Both the position numbers and the translations under genes were made by a program. Shown one piece after another: positions 38,682-47,954 of a DNA stretch of 64,000 bases. The stretch spans positions 1 through 64,000 of the forward strand of contig CAYXBV010000001.1 of the NCBI GenBank assembly GCA_964463425.1. The letters run 5' to 3'. Origin of the DNA: JAHJHG01 sp964463425. GTDB lineage: Bacteria > Patescibacteriota > Microgenomatia > UBA8517. The notes beneath the pieces were generated by a model. It was not told the origin of the DNA and made no database searches. It was given only the letters and a program-made list of their open reading frames with translations. Numbering within the stretch: position 1 is the first letter of the stretch; every line of letters starts with the position of its first letter.

Positions 38682-41267
38682 CTAAGGCGTAAGTGTTGCT
38701 GTTGGCGATGGAGTAGGAGAATAATCCCATTCAGTATTAACCCCAATAGTTATCGTTCTGTCAGATTCATTGCCCTGGTCATCTCTTGCCTTCGCTCTTA
38801 TCTCGTGAACCCCATCAGTTAAGTCCACATCATGTCTGTAAGGAGGACCAGTAAAAGTTCTTGACTTTGTGCCGTCAATTTCTAATTCTATTTGTACTAT
38901 GTTCGCTGTAGAGTCAGCTCGAACCTCAACAGCAAACTTGTTAGGCAAATTAGACGTTCTGTCTGTTGGGCTTACAAACTCAACGTTAACTGGATTTGAT
39001 GTTCCACAGTAATCCGAAGGAGGATGATATCGATCATCTCCTTGAGTTGATAACCAGGCGTTTATACCATCCTGCCAGCGATTTGTTTCACCCGCACCGG
39101 CCGTAGGATCTTCTTCTTTGAAAACAAAATATTCCTTTTCATCGTAATTACCCGAACCAACATCGCTTGGCGTTGCTAATTTCCCATCACTTTTACAAAT
39201 CTTTAATTTTTGGTGTATTAAATCTTCACCAGGTTCTGTTCCTTTTATAAATTTCTCTATCCTAGAAGAATATCCATCGTGGGCTCTATACCCAGATATT
39301 GCATCTACGGCGGCCGTAATAATTCCTGAAGGAGTCTCGGGAACAACATTCGCTTTACCTTGAAGAGCGGCAACAATTATTTTTCTCCAGATTGGCGAAG
39401 CTCCAGTAACTCCAGAGGCAACTTGCAACATAGGTGAATTGTCGTTATTTCCTACCCAAACTCCCGCTACCGCTTGAGGTCCTCCACCAACCGTCCAGTT
39501 ATCTCTTTTGTCATTAGTTGTTCCAGTTTTCACCGCAATATCTCGACCAGCAATATTTAATAGCGAATTAGTACCAAATATTTCAGTTCGCGCACTATTG
39601 TCAGATAGAATATCAAACATCATAAAGGCTTGTTCTTCTGAAATCACTCTTTTCCCTTTTTCGGGCTCATGCTCCTCAAGCACCTTGCCATCTTTATCTT
39701 CGACCTTCAGAATGGCAATCGGTTCAATTTTGTAACCACCGTTCATAAAAGTAGAATAAGCCCCTGTTAATTCAATTAATTTCACCTCACCACCACCAAG
39801 CGTTAGTGAAAGCCCTACTCTATTCATCATTTCATTTGTAGGCTGCAGTGAATTAATACCCAAATCATAGGCAGTTTGCAAAGTGTCTTTAATACCAACG
39901 AGAGCAAGCACTTTAACGGCGGCCACATTTATAGAGTTTCCTAAAGCATACCGAAGTTGTATGGGGCCTCTATATTCACCGTCGTAATTAACTGGTTCGT
40001 AGTCGGGCTGACCAACCCCACCTGGAAAAGTAGTTGGCACATCCATAATAAGCGAAGAAGCTGTGTAACCTTCCTTTAAAGCAGTCAAATAAGTAACTGG
40101 CTTTATCGCTGAACCCGGCTGTCTTAGTCGTGTTGTTACGTTTACTTGGCCATCAATGTCAGGGTCACTAAAGCCCCTAGACCCCACCATCGCTAATATT
40201 TCTCCTGTTTCTGGATCCAAGACGACAGCCGCTCCATTAGATATATCTAGTCCTGTTACTTTATCAATTTCTTCCCTAACTGTTTCTTCAGCGCTTTCTT
40301 GTAATTCTAGATCGAGTGAGGTTGTAACTTTTAATCCGCCCTGTTCAACCACATTTTCTCCATATGTATCTTCCAGAATTTTTTGAACATACTGAACAAA
40401 ATGAGGAGCCTTAAAACTTGCACCACGTTCTTGGAAATTAACCTCATCAAGAGCGTCTACGGCGGCCTCCTCCTGCTCTTCGGTAATATACTCATCCTCT
40501 TCCATTCTTCTTAATACCTGCGTTGTTCTATTTATATAAGCATCGGGGGTAGAAGAATAAGGAGAATACGCAGAAGGTCGTTGAGGCAAGCCAGCCAATA
40601 TAGCCGATTCGACTAAATTTAGATCCTTAACCTTTTTACCGTAATATGTTTCAGCTGCGGACTCTACACCGAAGGCCGTGCCGCCATAGGGGACCTCGTT
40701 CAAATACATCTTGAGTATATCGTCCTTCGAATATTTAGTTTCGATTTGAACAGCTAACAAAAACTCTCTAATTTTTCTGTAAATTCTTCTTTCTGGGGAA
40801 AGCAAAACATTTTTAACTAATTGTTGAGTCAATGTCGAACCACCTTGAGCATACCCCAAAGTGAAAATCCTTAGTAAGCCTCTAATCATTCCTTTGGGAT
40901 CAAAACCTTTGTGCTCGTAAAAATTTTTATCTTCTATCGCAATCGTTGCTTGTCGTAAAAATATGGGAATATCATCCAGCTCAACCGGTGTTCTTCTCTC
41001 GTCAATAAATATATCGTAGAGAACCTCGCCATCTCTATCTAAGATTTTTGTAGAAAACCCATCTCTTCGAACGATTTCATCTGGGGAGGGAAGATTAAAG
41101 GCAAAAAGAGGAATAGCAATAATAGAGATGACTAACAATAAGGCAACACCAATAAATGCATACCTTGACCAAAGAGCAATTTTTTTACTTTTTGTTACTC
41201 TTTTGGATCGCAAGCTAACTTTGCTTCTCAGCCTTCTTCTGTTTAAGGTCCGCTTCCACCTTGCCAT
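38682..41267 (-). CDS. class A penicillin-binding protein (PBP1A-like)
   Basis: 861 residues. Basic cytoplasmic tail, membrane helix (about 37-57), then glycosyltransferase 51 domain with catalytic Glu112 in IEDKNFYEHKGFD and GGSTLTQQLVKN (142-153). The transpeptidase domain has S386-A-I-K389, the SxN motif in GNSINVAAVK, and KTGTTND. An Ig-like domain (about 765-845) and Ser/Thr/Pro tail end the chain. It polymerises and cross-links peptidoglycan, which shows a walled cell. Confidence 0.96.
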   Translation of the reverse strand: MARWKRTLNRRRLRSKVSLRSKRVTKSKKIALWSRYAFIGVALLLVISIIAIPLFAFNLPSPDEIVRRDGFSTKILDRDGEVLYDIFIDERRTPVELDDIPIFLRQATIAIEDKNFYEHKGFDPKGMIRGLLRIFTLGYAQGGSTLTQQLVKNVLLSPERRIYRKIREFLLAVQIETKYSKDDILKMYLNEVPYGGTAFGVESAAETYYGKKVKDLNLVESAILAGLPQRPSAYSPYSSTPDAYINRTTQVLRRMEEDEYITEEQEEAAVDALDEVNFQERGASFKAPHFVQYVQKILEDTYGENVVEQGGLKVTTSLDLELQESAEETVREEIDKVTGLDISNGAAVVLDPETGEILAMVGSRGFSDPDIDGQVNVTTRLRQPGSAIKPVTYLTALKEGYTASSLIMDVPTTFPGGVGQPDYEPVNYDGEYRGPIQLRYALGNSINVAAVKVLALVGIKDTLQTAYDLGINSLQPTNEMMNRVGLSLTLGGGEVKLIELTGAYSTFMNGGYKIEPIAILKVEDKDGKVLEEHEPEKGKRVISEEQAFMMFDILSDNSARTEIFGTNSLLNIAGRDIAVKTGTTNDKRDNWTVGGGPQAVAGVWVGNNDNSPMLQVASGVTGASPIWRKIIVAALQGKANVVPETPSGIITAAVDAISGYRAHDGYSSRIEKFIKGTEPGEDLIHQKLKICKSDGKLATPSDVGSGNYDEKEYFVFKEEDPTAGAGETNRWQDGINAWLSTQGDDRYHPPSDYCGTSNPVNVEFVSPTDRTSNLPNKFAVEVRADSTANIVQIELEIDGTKSRTFTGPPYRHDVDLTDGVHEIRAKARDDQGNESDRTITIGVNTEWDYSPTPSPTATLTP

Positions 41268-41353
41268 AATATATAGTTATTGTAGCAAAATACCGCATAT
41301 CATTAAATCAACAGCCTTTGACCAAGCATGTTTTGCAAGCTAAAATAAATATT

Positions 41354-42505
41354 ATGTCTACCAAGAATGATGAAGTACACAAAGTCTTAACCCGAGGAGT
41401 CGACGATGTTTTGCCCTCGAGAAAAGATTTGGGAACCTTGATGGCTGAAAAGAAAATCAAAATATATCAAGGTTTTGACCCTTCAAGTAAAGATCTGCAT
41501 ATCGGAAATTGGATTGGCATCAGGAAGCTTGCCCAATTTCAAAAGCTGGGTCACAAGGTTGTGCTTCTTATTGGTGACTTCACTGGCATGATAGGAGATC
41601 CAACTGACAAAACTGCGGCCAGAGTTAAAATGACTAAAGCGGAAGCTTTGAAAAACGCACAAGACTATACCAAACAAGTCGGCAAAACTCTCAAATTTAC
41701 TGGCCCCAATGCTGCTGAAGTTGTATTTAATTCTGAATGGCTCTCTAAACTATCATTCGAAGATGTCGTTGAAATAGCCAGCAACTTTACTGTTCAACAA
41801 ATACTCGAAAGAGATTTTTACCAAGAACGATTAAAAGCTAACAAACCTATTTATCTGCATGAGTTTCTGTACCCACTAATGCAAGGATATGACTGTGTTG
41901 CCATGGATGATATCGATCTAGAAATTGGCGGCACTGATCAGTTGTTTAATATGCTGGCGGGAAGACATTTAATGAAGGCCATAAAAAATAAGGAGAAATA
42001 TGTGCTGACGATGAAATTACTAACTGATCCATCAGGTGAAAAAATGGGGAAAAGTCTAGGAAATGTAATCAATATTAACTCCTTACCAAATAATATGTAC
42101 GGACAAATCATGGCCCTCTCAGACAACTTGCTTGAATTAGGGGTAGAACTATTAACCGATTTGCCTCTAGAACTTCTTAAAGAAAAACCTCTAAAAATTA
42201 AAAAAACTCTTGCCTTTGATGTCGTTGAACAACTTTACGACAAAGAAAAAGCAACCAGTGCTCAAAAACACTTTGAACAAACCTTTAGTAAAAGAGAGCC
42301 AGAATACAAAATCAATATTTCTAAGGGAATGTTAGTTCAATCGCTTGTTGAGAAAACCGAAATTAGTGCTTCTGAAGTCAAAAGACGTATCGTGGCGGGC
42401 GCAGTTGACATTGATAACAAAACTATTAAAAACCCATTAACTGAACTAAAAGGTGGAGAAAAAATCAAATTTGGCAAAAAAAACTTTTATAAGGTAGAAA
42501 AATGA
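41354..42505 (+). CDS. tyrS: tyrosyl-tRNA synthetase
   Basis: 383 residues from ATG 41354. Class I motifs: FDPSSKDLHIGNWIG (HIGH-type, about 38-52) and GEKMGKSLGNVI (KMSKS-type). LYPLMQGYDCVAMDDIDLEIGGTDQLFN is conserved TyrRS. C-terminal S4 RNA-binding domain (about 325-383). The layout is closer to the TyrZ-like than the TyrS-like branch. Stop overlaps the next small gene by ATGA. Confidence 0.96.
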   Translation: MSTKNDEVHKVLTRGVDDVLPSRKDLGTLMAEKKIKIYQGFDPSSKDLHIGNWIGIRKLAQFQKLGHKVVLLIGDFTGMIGDPTDKTAARVKMTKAEALKNAQDYTKQVGKTLKFTGPNAAEVVFNSEWLSKLSFEDVVEIASNFTVQQILERDFYQERLKANKPIYLHEFLYPLMQGYDCVAMDDIDLEIGGTDQLFNMLAGRHLMKAIKNKEKYVLTMKLLTDPSGEKMGKSLGNVININSLPNNMYGQIMALSDNLLELGVELLTDLPLELLKEKPLKIKKTLAFDVVEQLYDKEKATSAQKHFEQTFSKREPEYKINISKGMLVQSLVEKTEISASEVKRRIVAGAVDIDNKTIKNPLTELKGGEKIKFGKKNFYKVEK

Positions 42506-42606
42506 TGATCAGCAAAAAACAAAAAAAATTCTTCACTTTTCTAATAATATTGGCTGGAGTAGCTCTTCTTGCTAGTTCTCTTCTTCCTTTGCTATACGCC
42601 TTTTAA
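42502..42606 (+). CDS. tiny single-pass membrane protein
   Basis: 34 residues: MMISKKQKKFF then a hydrophobic helix (TFLIILAGVALLASSLLPLL). The ATG overlaps the tyrS stop (ATGA), a coupling that supports real translation. Function unknown; the basic-then-hydrophobic form predicts the N-terminus in the cytoplasm. Confidence 0.5.
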   Translation: MMISKKQKKFFTFLIILAGVALLASSLLPLLYAF

Positions 42607-42634
42607 TTCTTTTGCGTGTAATATTTAATTATTC

Positions 42635-44526
42635 ATGGACCTAAATACATCTGCATCTGAATTACCACTAGTTGGCCCCGTATATGTTTCCAGACTTAAA
42701 CGTCTGGATGTTGAAACAATTGGTGATTTATTGCACCACATTCCATCAAGATATTTAGATTTTAGAAATGTTTCTGATATTAAAAATCTACGTCCAGGAG
42801 TCACAACAACCGTAAAAGGACAAGTGATTTCCATGAACAACATTTATACAAAGAAGGGAACTAAGATACAAGCGGCGAAAATAAAAGACTCAACTGGTGA
42901 AATCGAGGCAATTTGGTTTAACCAACCATTTCTAGCAAGGAATCTTCCAGAAGGAACGATTGTTTCATTGGCAGGAAAAGTTGATTGGTTTGGTCGTAAA
43001 AAAGCATTTATTTCCCCTGTATATGAAAAGGTGTTCAAAAATAGAGACTCTCTTCACACTGGTCGACTTGTCCCCATTTATCCAGAGACTTCGGGGGTCA
43101 GTTCCAAATGGTTAAGAGCCAAGGTTGCCTTTGGTTATCAGCATGTCAAAAAAAATATTAAAGATAATTTATCTAAAGACATCAGAAAAAACTTGAAGCT
43201 TATCGGCTTATCACCAGCCATCAATCGTGTTCACTTTCCTAAAACATTTGATGAAGCTGAAGAAGGCAAAAAAAGATTAGCCTTCGACGAATTACTTCGT
43301 ATTCAATTAGATAGTCTCTGGAAAAAGAAAAAATGGGAACAAAATAAAGCCAGTTTTCGGTTAGTCGTAAAAATTAAGGACACATCAAGCTTTGTTAAAA
43401 AACTTCCCTTTAAACTTACTCAATCACAAAACAAGGCAGTAAAAGAAATTTTAGGGGACTTAGGTAAAGACACACCAATGAACAGGTTGTTAGAAGGAGA
43501 TGTTGGTTCTGGGAAAACTGTGGTAGCCGCTATTGCTGCTTTTGCTTGTTTCTTGAACGAACGCCAAACCATATTTATGGCACCGACTCAAATATTGGCT
43601 GAGCAACACTATAAAACACTAAAAAAGATGCTCGCCCCATTTAAAATGCGGGTTAGCTTAGTTACTTCAGAAGGTATTAAAAAAGATCTTGGTCGATCTG
43701 ATATATTCGTTGGTACACACGCCTTAATTCACAAAACGCTTGATTTTGCCAATGTTGCTTTAATTGTCATTGACGAGCAACACAAATTTGGAGTAAAACA
43801 GCGAGCTCAATTAATCAAAAAATCGGGGAATAAGAAAATTGCCCCCCACATACTAACAATGACGGCCACACCTATTCCAAGAACAATTGCATTAACCTTT
43901 TATGGAGATTTAAATTTATCAACATTAACTGAGCTGCCAAAAGGAAGAAAGCCAATTAAAACATGGACCATTCCTCCGGAAAAAAGAGATTCTGCTTATC
44001 AATGGGTAGAAGAACAAGTCCGGAAGCATCGTGCTCAGGTATTTGTAATTGTTCCATTAATTGAGGATTCTGAAAAAGAAAATATGAAGCAAATTAAGGC
44101 AGCCAAAAGCGAATATGAAAATATTCGAAAAATATACCCTAAATTAACCGTCGGGTTACTTCATGGAAAATTAAAAGCTAAAGAAAAAAATACAGTTATT
44201 GAATCATTTAAAAAGGGTTCAATCGATATTCTTGTATCAACCCCGGTTGTTGAAGTCGGAATCGACGTACCTGCGGCAACAATCATGCTGATAGAAGCGG
44301 CAGAGCGTTTTGGATTAGCTCAATTACATCAACTGCGAGGAAGGGTAGGTAGGGGAGACAAAGAATCATATTGTCTTCTTTTTGCTGAAACAAAATCTCC
44401 AAAAGTCGAGGCAAGACTAAACGCTCTTAAAAAAACTCTTTCAGGATTTGAATTAGCAGAGTTGGATTTAAAACTACGAGGCCCGGGAGAAATCTTCGGC
44501 ACTAAGCAGCATGGTTTCCCTGAACT
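42635..44526 (+). CDS. recG: ATP-dependent DNA helicase RecG, 3' end lost in gap
   Basis: About 630 codons are visible. The wedge/OB domain (about 60-160) is followed by the helicase core: Walker A GDVGSGKT (about 288), MAPTQILAEQHY, DEQHKFG (DEQH box with K where R is usual), TMTATPIPRT, then motif VI QLRGRVGRG and the RecG-specific LRGPGEIFGTKQHG. It reverses stalled replication forks. The last 40-60 residues fall in the N run, so this is not a pseudogene. Confidence 0.95.
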
Positions 44527-44626
44527 NNNNNNNNNNNNNNNNNNNNNNNNNNNNNNNNNNNNNNNNNNNNNNNNNNNNNNNNNNNNNNNNNNNNNNNNNN
44601 NNNNNNNNNNNNNNNNNNNNNNNNNN
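44527..44626. other. assembly gap (100 N)
   Basis: Exactly 100 N interrupt recG, the usual placeholder for a scaffold join of unknown length. Bases after it (AATTCTGCCTAATTAA) may hold the recG end in an undetermined frame. Confidence 0.98.
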
Positions 44627-44652
44627 AATTCTGCCTAATTAAATTTTCTTTA

Positions 44653-44682
44653 TTGAAACAGGCATGCAATATAGGTTAAAAT
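44653..44682 (+). promoter_or_regulatory. promoter of rpmF, nearly leaderless
   Basis: TTGAAA (44653-44658) and TAAAAT (44677-44682) with 18-nt spacing end 9 nt before the rpmF ATG. Confidence 0.55.
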
Positions 44683-44691
44683 ACCTAGGTC

Positions 44692-44859
44692 ATGGCACCA
44701 GTACCAAAGAAAAAACATACTAGGAGTAGAAGCAGCATTAGGCGAGGACCTAAAAAGGCCATCATGCCTAAGTTATCCCGTTGCCCTTCATGCAACTCTC
44801 TAAAAGAACCTCACAAAGCTTGTCCTTCTTGTGGATATCATCACACAAGTAAAAAATAG
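44692..44859 (+). CDS. rpmF: ribosomal protein bL32
   Basis: 55 residues: APVPKKKHTRSRSSIRRGPKK, then CPSC and CPSC pairs that bind zinc, as in the zinc form of bL32. It begins a run of nusB, an ACP-like gene and rnc. In many bacteria rpmF also lies near lipid or rnc genes. Confidence 0.95.
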   Translation: MAPVPKKKHTRSRSSIRRGPKKAIMPKLSRCPSCNSLKEPHKACPSCGYHHTSKK

Positions 44860-44876
44860 CTTATTACATTTAAAAA

Positions 44877-45266
44877 ATGAAAACTGCCAAAGACCCTAGA
44901 CACTTGAAGCGAATAAAAACCGTAAAAGCACTTTTTGCTGAAAGTTTTGCTCCTCAAGACAACTTGCCCGAACTCGCCCAAAAAGTTCTCTCTAAAAAAA
45001 ATAAAACAGACAAGAAAATACAAGAAGCGGCTCCAGTTTGGCCAGTAGACAAATTAAATAAAATAGACCTTGCCATGTTAAGACTAGCTATTTTTGAACT
45101 TGAAAATACAAAAACACCACCCAAGGTAATTATTGACGAGGCAGTCGAAATTGCCAAGCAATTTGGAAGTGAAAGCTCTCCTTCCTTCATCAATGGAGTA
45201 TTAGGTACAATTTATAAGGACCGCGTCGATGTAGTTGTTTCTAAAAAAAAGAAAGCTAAAAAATGA
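44877..45266 (+). CDS. nusB: transcription antitermination factor NusB
   Basis: 129 residues. The pattern PVDKLNKIDLAMLRLAIFEL and PPKVIIDEAVEIAKQFGSESSPSFINGVLG is diagnostic. The usual N-terminal 'RR-ARE-A' helix is reduced here to RHLKRIKTVKALFAES. It binds boxA RNA with S10 during rRNA synthesis. Stop overlaps the next ATG by 4 nt. Confidence 0.92.
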   Translation: MKTAKDPRHLKRIKTVKALFAESFAPQDNLPELAQKVLSKKNKTDKKIQEAAPVWPVDKLNKIDLAMLRLAIFELENTKTPPKVIIDEAVEIAKQFGSESSPSFINGVLGTIYKDRVDVVVSKKKKAKK

Positions 45267-45514
45267 CTGATAAAGCCAAGGAAATATCACAAAAAATAAT
45301 TACTCTTCTTGCAGAACACGTTGGTACCGACAAAGAAGAACTGAAAAATACAGATATGTTTCAAAATGACATTCGTATGTCAGCAACAGATCTTGCTGAT
45401 TTTGTGGAAAAACTTACTATGGCTGGCTTCGATACAAGCACGCTTGACTTGCTGGAGTTAGAAACAGTAGGGGACTTAGTCGACAATATTGTAGCTCAGG
45501 GGGAATTAAGTTGA
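45263..45514 (+). CDS. acyl carrier protein-like protein without a canonical DSL site
   Basis: 83 residues with the four-helix ACP layout and position (just before rnc, as in Bacillus and others). The carrier motif DSLD is not present; the matching stretch reads NDIRMSATDLADFVEKL, where a Ser exists but is not preceded by Asp. Whether it carries phosphopantetheine is uncertain. Given the reduced lipid metabolism of these organisms it may have another role, for example binding partner proteins. Confidence 0.75.
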   Translation: MTDKAKEISQKIITLLAEHVGTDKEELKNTDMFQNDIRMSATDLADFVEKLTMAGFDTSTLDLLELETVGDLVDNIVAQGELS

Positions 45515-46182
45515 CCCAAACCGAAAAATTAGCCAAATTATTCAAAGACAAAGAATTATTAGAACAAGCATACACTCACAAGTCTTGGGTTAATGAAAAC
45601 AAAAACGAAAGAGAAAGTAACGAGAGGCTTGAGTTTTTAGGTGATGCCATTCTTGAATTCATTGTTTCAAAAGAAATTTATCTAACTTTTCCTCAAAAAG
45701 AAGAAGGGTACTTAACAACCCTAAGATCTAACCTTGTTAATACAAAGAATCTTGCTCATATCGCAAAGAAACTAAACATAGGCGAAAAAATATATCTATC
45801 CCGCGGAGAAGAAGATGGAGGAGGAAGAGAAAACCCATCTCTTTTGGCAGACACCATGGAAGCAGTGATTGGCGCCCTATTTTTAGATCAGGGAATTGAT
45901 GTTGCATATGCATTTGTAAAAAAACATCTTTTGTCCGAAGTGCCTGAAAAGATATCTAAACCCCTAAAAGATGCCAAAAGTAGATTACAGGAATATGTAC
46001 AATCGCAGGGTCATTCAGCCCCTATCTATAAAGTGATCAAAGCATCTGGTCCGGACCATAATAAAAAATTTAGCGTAGAAGTAGTTGTTGACGGTGAACA
46101 CAAGGGCCAAGGCACAGGAAAAAATAAAAGCAGTGCTGCACAGGCAGCCGCTGAAAACGCACTAGAAACAGACAATAATTAA
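45511..46182 (+). CDS. rnc: ribonuclease III
   Basis: 223 residues, starting at TTG 45511 behind GGGGG and overlapping the previous stop (TTGA). Signature ERLEFLGDAILEF (about 38-50), second acidic site LADTMEAVIGALFLDQG, and a C-terminal double-stranded RNA-binding domain (KSRLQEYVQSQGHSAPIY to the end). It processes rRNA and structured mRNAs. Confidence 0.96.
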   Translation: MTQTEKLAKLFKDKELLEQAYTHKSWVNENKNERESNERLEFLGDAILEFIVSKEIYLTFPQKEEGYLTTLRSNLVNTKNLAHIAKKLNIGEKIYLSRGEEDGGGRENPSLLADTMEAVIGALFLDQGIDVAYAFVKKHLLSEVPEKISKPLKDAKSRLQEYVQSQGHSAPIYKVIKASGPDHNKKFSVEVVVDGEHKGQGTGKNKSSAAQAAAENALETDNN

Positions 46183-46190
46183 CTTTTATA

Positions 46191-46222
46191 CTTACAGGCT
46201 TGTAAATTAGCCTGAAAGTAAG
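46191..46222 (+). promoter_or_regulatory. hairpin between rnc and rpsP
   Basis: CAGGCT (46195-46200) pairs with AGCCTG (46209-46214), and outer CTTA pairs with TAAG across a small bulge. No T-run follows, so it is not a terminator. It could be a processing site or a leader structure of rpsP. Confidence 0.45.
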
Positions 46223-46236
46223 TAAAATCGAACACA

Positions 46237-46461
46237 ATGGTAAAAATAAGACTAGCTAGAGGTGGCACAAAAAACGATCCTTTTTACAGGATTGTCGCTA
46301 TCGACACTAAAAGAAAAAGGGGCGGAAAGCCTCTTGAAATCGTGGGATACTGGCATCCAGCTAAAAATGTTAAAAAAATCGACACCAAAAAAGTTGATGC
46401 ATGGGTTAAAAAGGGAGCTCAAATATCTCAAGCCGTTGAGAAGCTAATCAAGGAAAAATAA
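46237..46461 (+). CDS. rpsP: ribosomal protein bS16
   Basis: 74 residues: VKIRLARGGTKNDPFYRIVAID, KRGGKPLEIVGYWHPA and the closing basic helix are bS16. The KH gene follows 2 nt later, the usual rpsP-khpA order. Confidence 0.96.
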   Translation: MVKIRLARGGTKNDPFYRIVAIDTKRKRGGKPLEIVGYWHPAKNVKKIDTKKVDAWVKKGAQISQAVEKLIKEK

Positions 46462-46463
46462 AC

Positions 46464-46697
46464 ATGAAAGATTTACTAGAATTTTTAATCAGTGGCATAA
46501 TTGGTAAGAAGAACTTCAAAGTGGAAGAAAAAGAAGAAGATGATCGAAGTGATTTTGAAGTCAAGGTAGATCCTTCATTTTTTGGTCTTGTTATCGGTAA
46601 GGGCGGAAAAACAATAAGGGCAATCCGAAATCTTCTTAAAGTTCGTGCCACAATAGAAAAAAAAGGCGTCAATATTTCTGTCGTAGAAAAAGAATAA
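46464..46697 (+). CDS. khpA: KH-domain RNA-binding protein (KhpA/YlqC)
   Basis: 77 residues. Single KH domain with GLVIGKGGKTIRAIRNLLK, the GxxG loop being GKGG. It binds RNA, in other bacteria with KhpB, and affects cell elongation and small RNAs. Located directly after rpsP as in most bacteria. Confidence 0.93.
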   Translation: MKDLLEFLISGIIGKKNFKVEEKEEDDRSDFEVKVDPSFFGLVIGKGGKTIRAIRNLLKVRATIEKKGVNISVVEKE

Positions 46698-46711
46698 TCT
46701 TCAAGTTTTAC

Positions 46712-47410
46712 TCAATAAGAGAAAGGGTCTACTCTCTCCGAAGGAATCGCAGGCACTACTTGAGTGAAGAGTGGTTGCTCCAAATTTACCAACTCAGTAA
46801 CTAAAGCGGTTTCACTAGTCGTTAATTCTAATACTGGGTCTCCTATAGCTGGAATCTTTGTGGGAAACGGCGCCCAATAAACAGCCAAATCAACCGCTGC
46901 CCTAATAACTCCCCCTGCTTGAGCAATTTCAATCCGATCTATGGTGGAAAGGGGAGCAAAGTTTTTTGTAGATATAAGATAATTTAGCACCTGAGTCAAA
47001 GTACCTTCTACTTCAAATGAAACAAGTGTTTTTAAAGTTCCAGACTTACTTTTTATTTTTCCTCCAACTTCTATGTTGCCCACACTAAGAGCACTACTCT
47101 CTGCCAGCGTTTTAAGTTGTGACAAAGCCATTAATGAGGGGTTTTTGTCAGGCAGCGCAACTGCGGCTGAATCTGCGTAAGACAAAATATTATTTTCAAT
47201 TGTCTGTAGCACTAGTTGTTTTTGATCAAGAATAGTTTCGCTTTTGTTTGCTTTTTGTAAAGCCAGTCTTTGAGTTTTTATTCTCCCAAAACCAACCTTG
47301 TAAACAACAAGCACTAAAATCACCATTGCCAGTAACAAACCAACTGGCATAATAAGTACCTTCATTTTTTGTGGAATAAAATCTTTTCCGCTTGAACTTA
47401 TAATAGCCAT
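46712..47410 (-). CDS. pilO: PilO-like type IV pilus alignment protein
   Basis: 232 residues: short cytoplasmic tail, membrane helix (about 17-40), coiled coil, then a ferredoxin-like domain (about 80-175). The order pilM-pilN-pilO supports the call more strongly than sequence, which is diverged. No pilP or pilQ follows, as expected without an outer membrane. It helps connect the motor to the growing pilus. Confidence 0.78.
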   Translation of the reverse strand: MAIISSSGKDFIPQKMKVLIMPVGLLLAMVILVLVVYKVGFGRIKTQRLALQKANKSETILDQKQLVLQTIENNILSYADSAAVALPDKNPSLMALSQLKTLAESSALSVGNIEVGGKIKSKSGTLKTLVSFEVEGTLTQVLNYLISTKNFAPLSTIDRIEIAQAGGVIRAAVDLAVYWAPFPTKIPAIGDPVLELTTSETALVTELVNLEQPLFTQVVPAIPSERVDPFSY

Positions 47411-47423
47411 ATTTATATCGTTT

Positions 47424-47951
47424 TTATTTTTCTAAATTAATGCCTACAACATAGCCTGAATTTATATTGAAAGCGAAAGAAGTTAGCTTAATAGATTCAT
47501 AATAGTCAGTTGCAAGAAGCGAAGCTAGCATTTGAGTCAGCCCAAATGAGTTTTTAGCAATAATTGACATTTCTGTTTTTGTTGGCGCTATCTGAGCCTC
47601 CCTAATTTCAACCTCTTCGGGTAGAGTAGAGAAAAGCACATTCAAATCACCGACCGCTCCAACAGCCGTTGACTTGCCCAACACTTCTTTGACGTATTTC
47701 AATCTATCTTTGGTTAGAACAAGGCGTTGTTCTGTTTGTTCAAGAGATTTTATATTTGTCTTTAATTGACTCTGCTTATCTTTTGAGTTGTTTATCTGAA
47801 CAGAAGTAATAATCAAAAAAGCAATTATGCCCACCGCAGATGCGACAACCATTACCAAACCAACAATACTTATACTTTTAATTATTTTGGCAGCTTTAGC
47901 AATTGAATTTTTTGGCGATAAGTCTGGTGGTAGAAGATTTATGGCAGACAT
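47424..47951 (-). CDS. pilN: PilN-like type IV pilus protein
   Basis: 175 residues starting INLLPPDL, the cytoplasmic peptide that binds PilM in other systems, then a membrane helix (about 25-50), a coiled coil, and a small outer domain. Sits 3 nt after pilM and 13 nt before pilO. Confidence 0.88.
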   Translation of the reverse strand: MSAINLLPPDLSPKNSIAKAAKIIKSISIVGLVMVVASAVGIIAFLIITSVQINNSKDKQSQLKTNIKSLEQTEQRLVLTKDRLKYVKEVLGKSTAVGAVGDLNVLFSTLPEEVEIREAQIAPTKTEMSIIAKNSFGLTQMLASLLATDYYESIKLTSFAFNINSGYVVGINLEK

Positions 47952-47954
47952 ATT

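Noticed and set aside
42635..44638. recG as pseudogene, or with a natural C-terminus Asn-Ser-Ala
   Set aside because: The frame is broken only by 100 N, an assembly gap; the residues after the gap are in an arbitrary frame.
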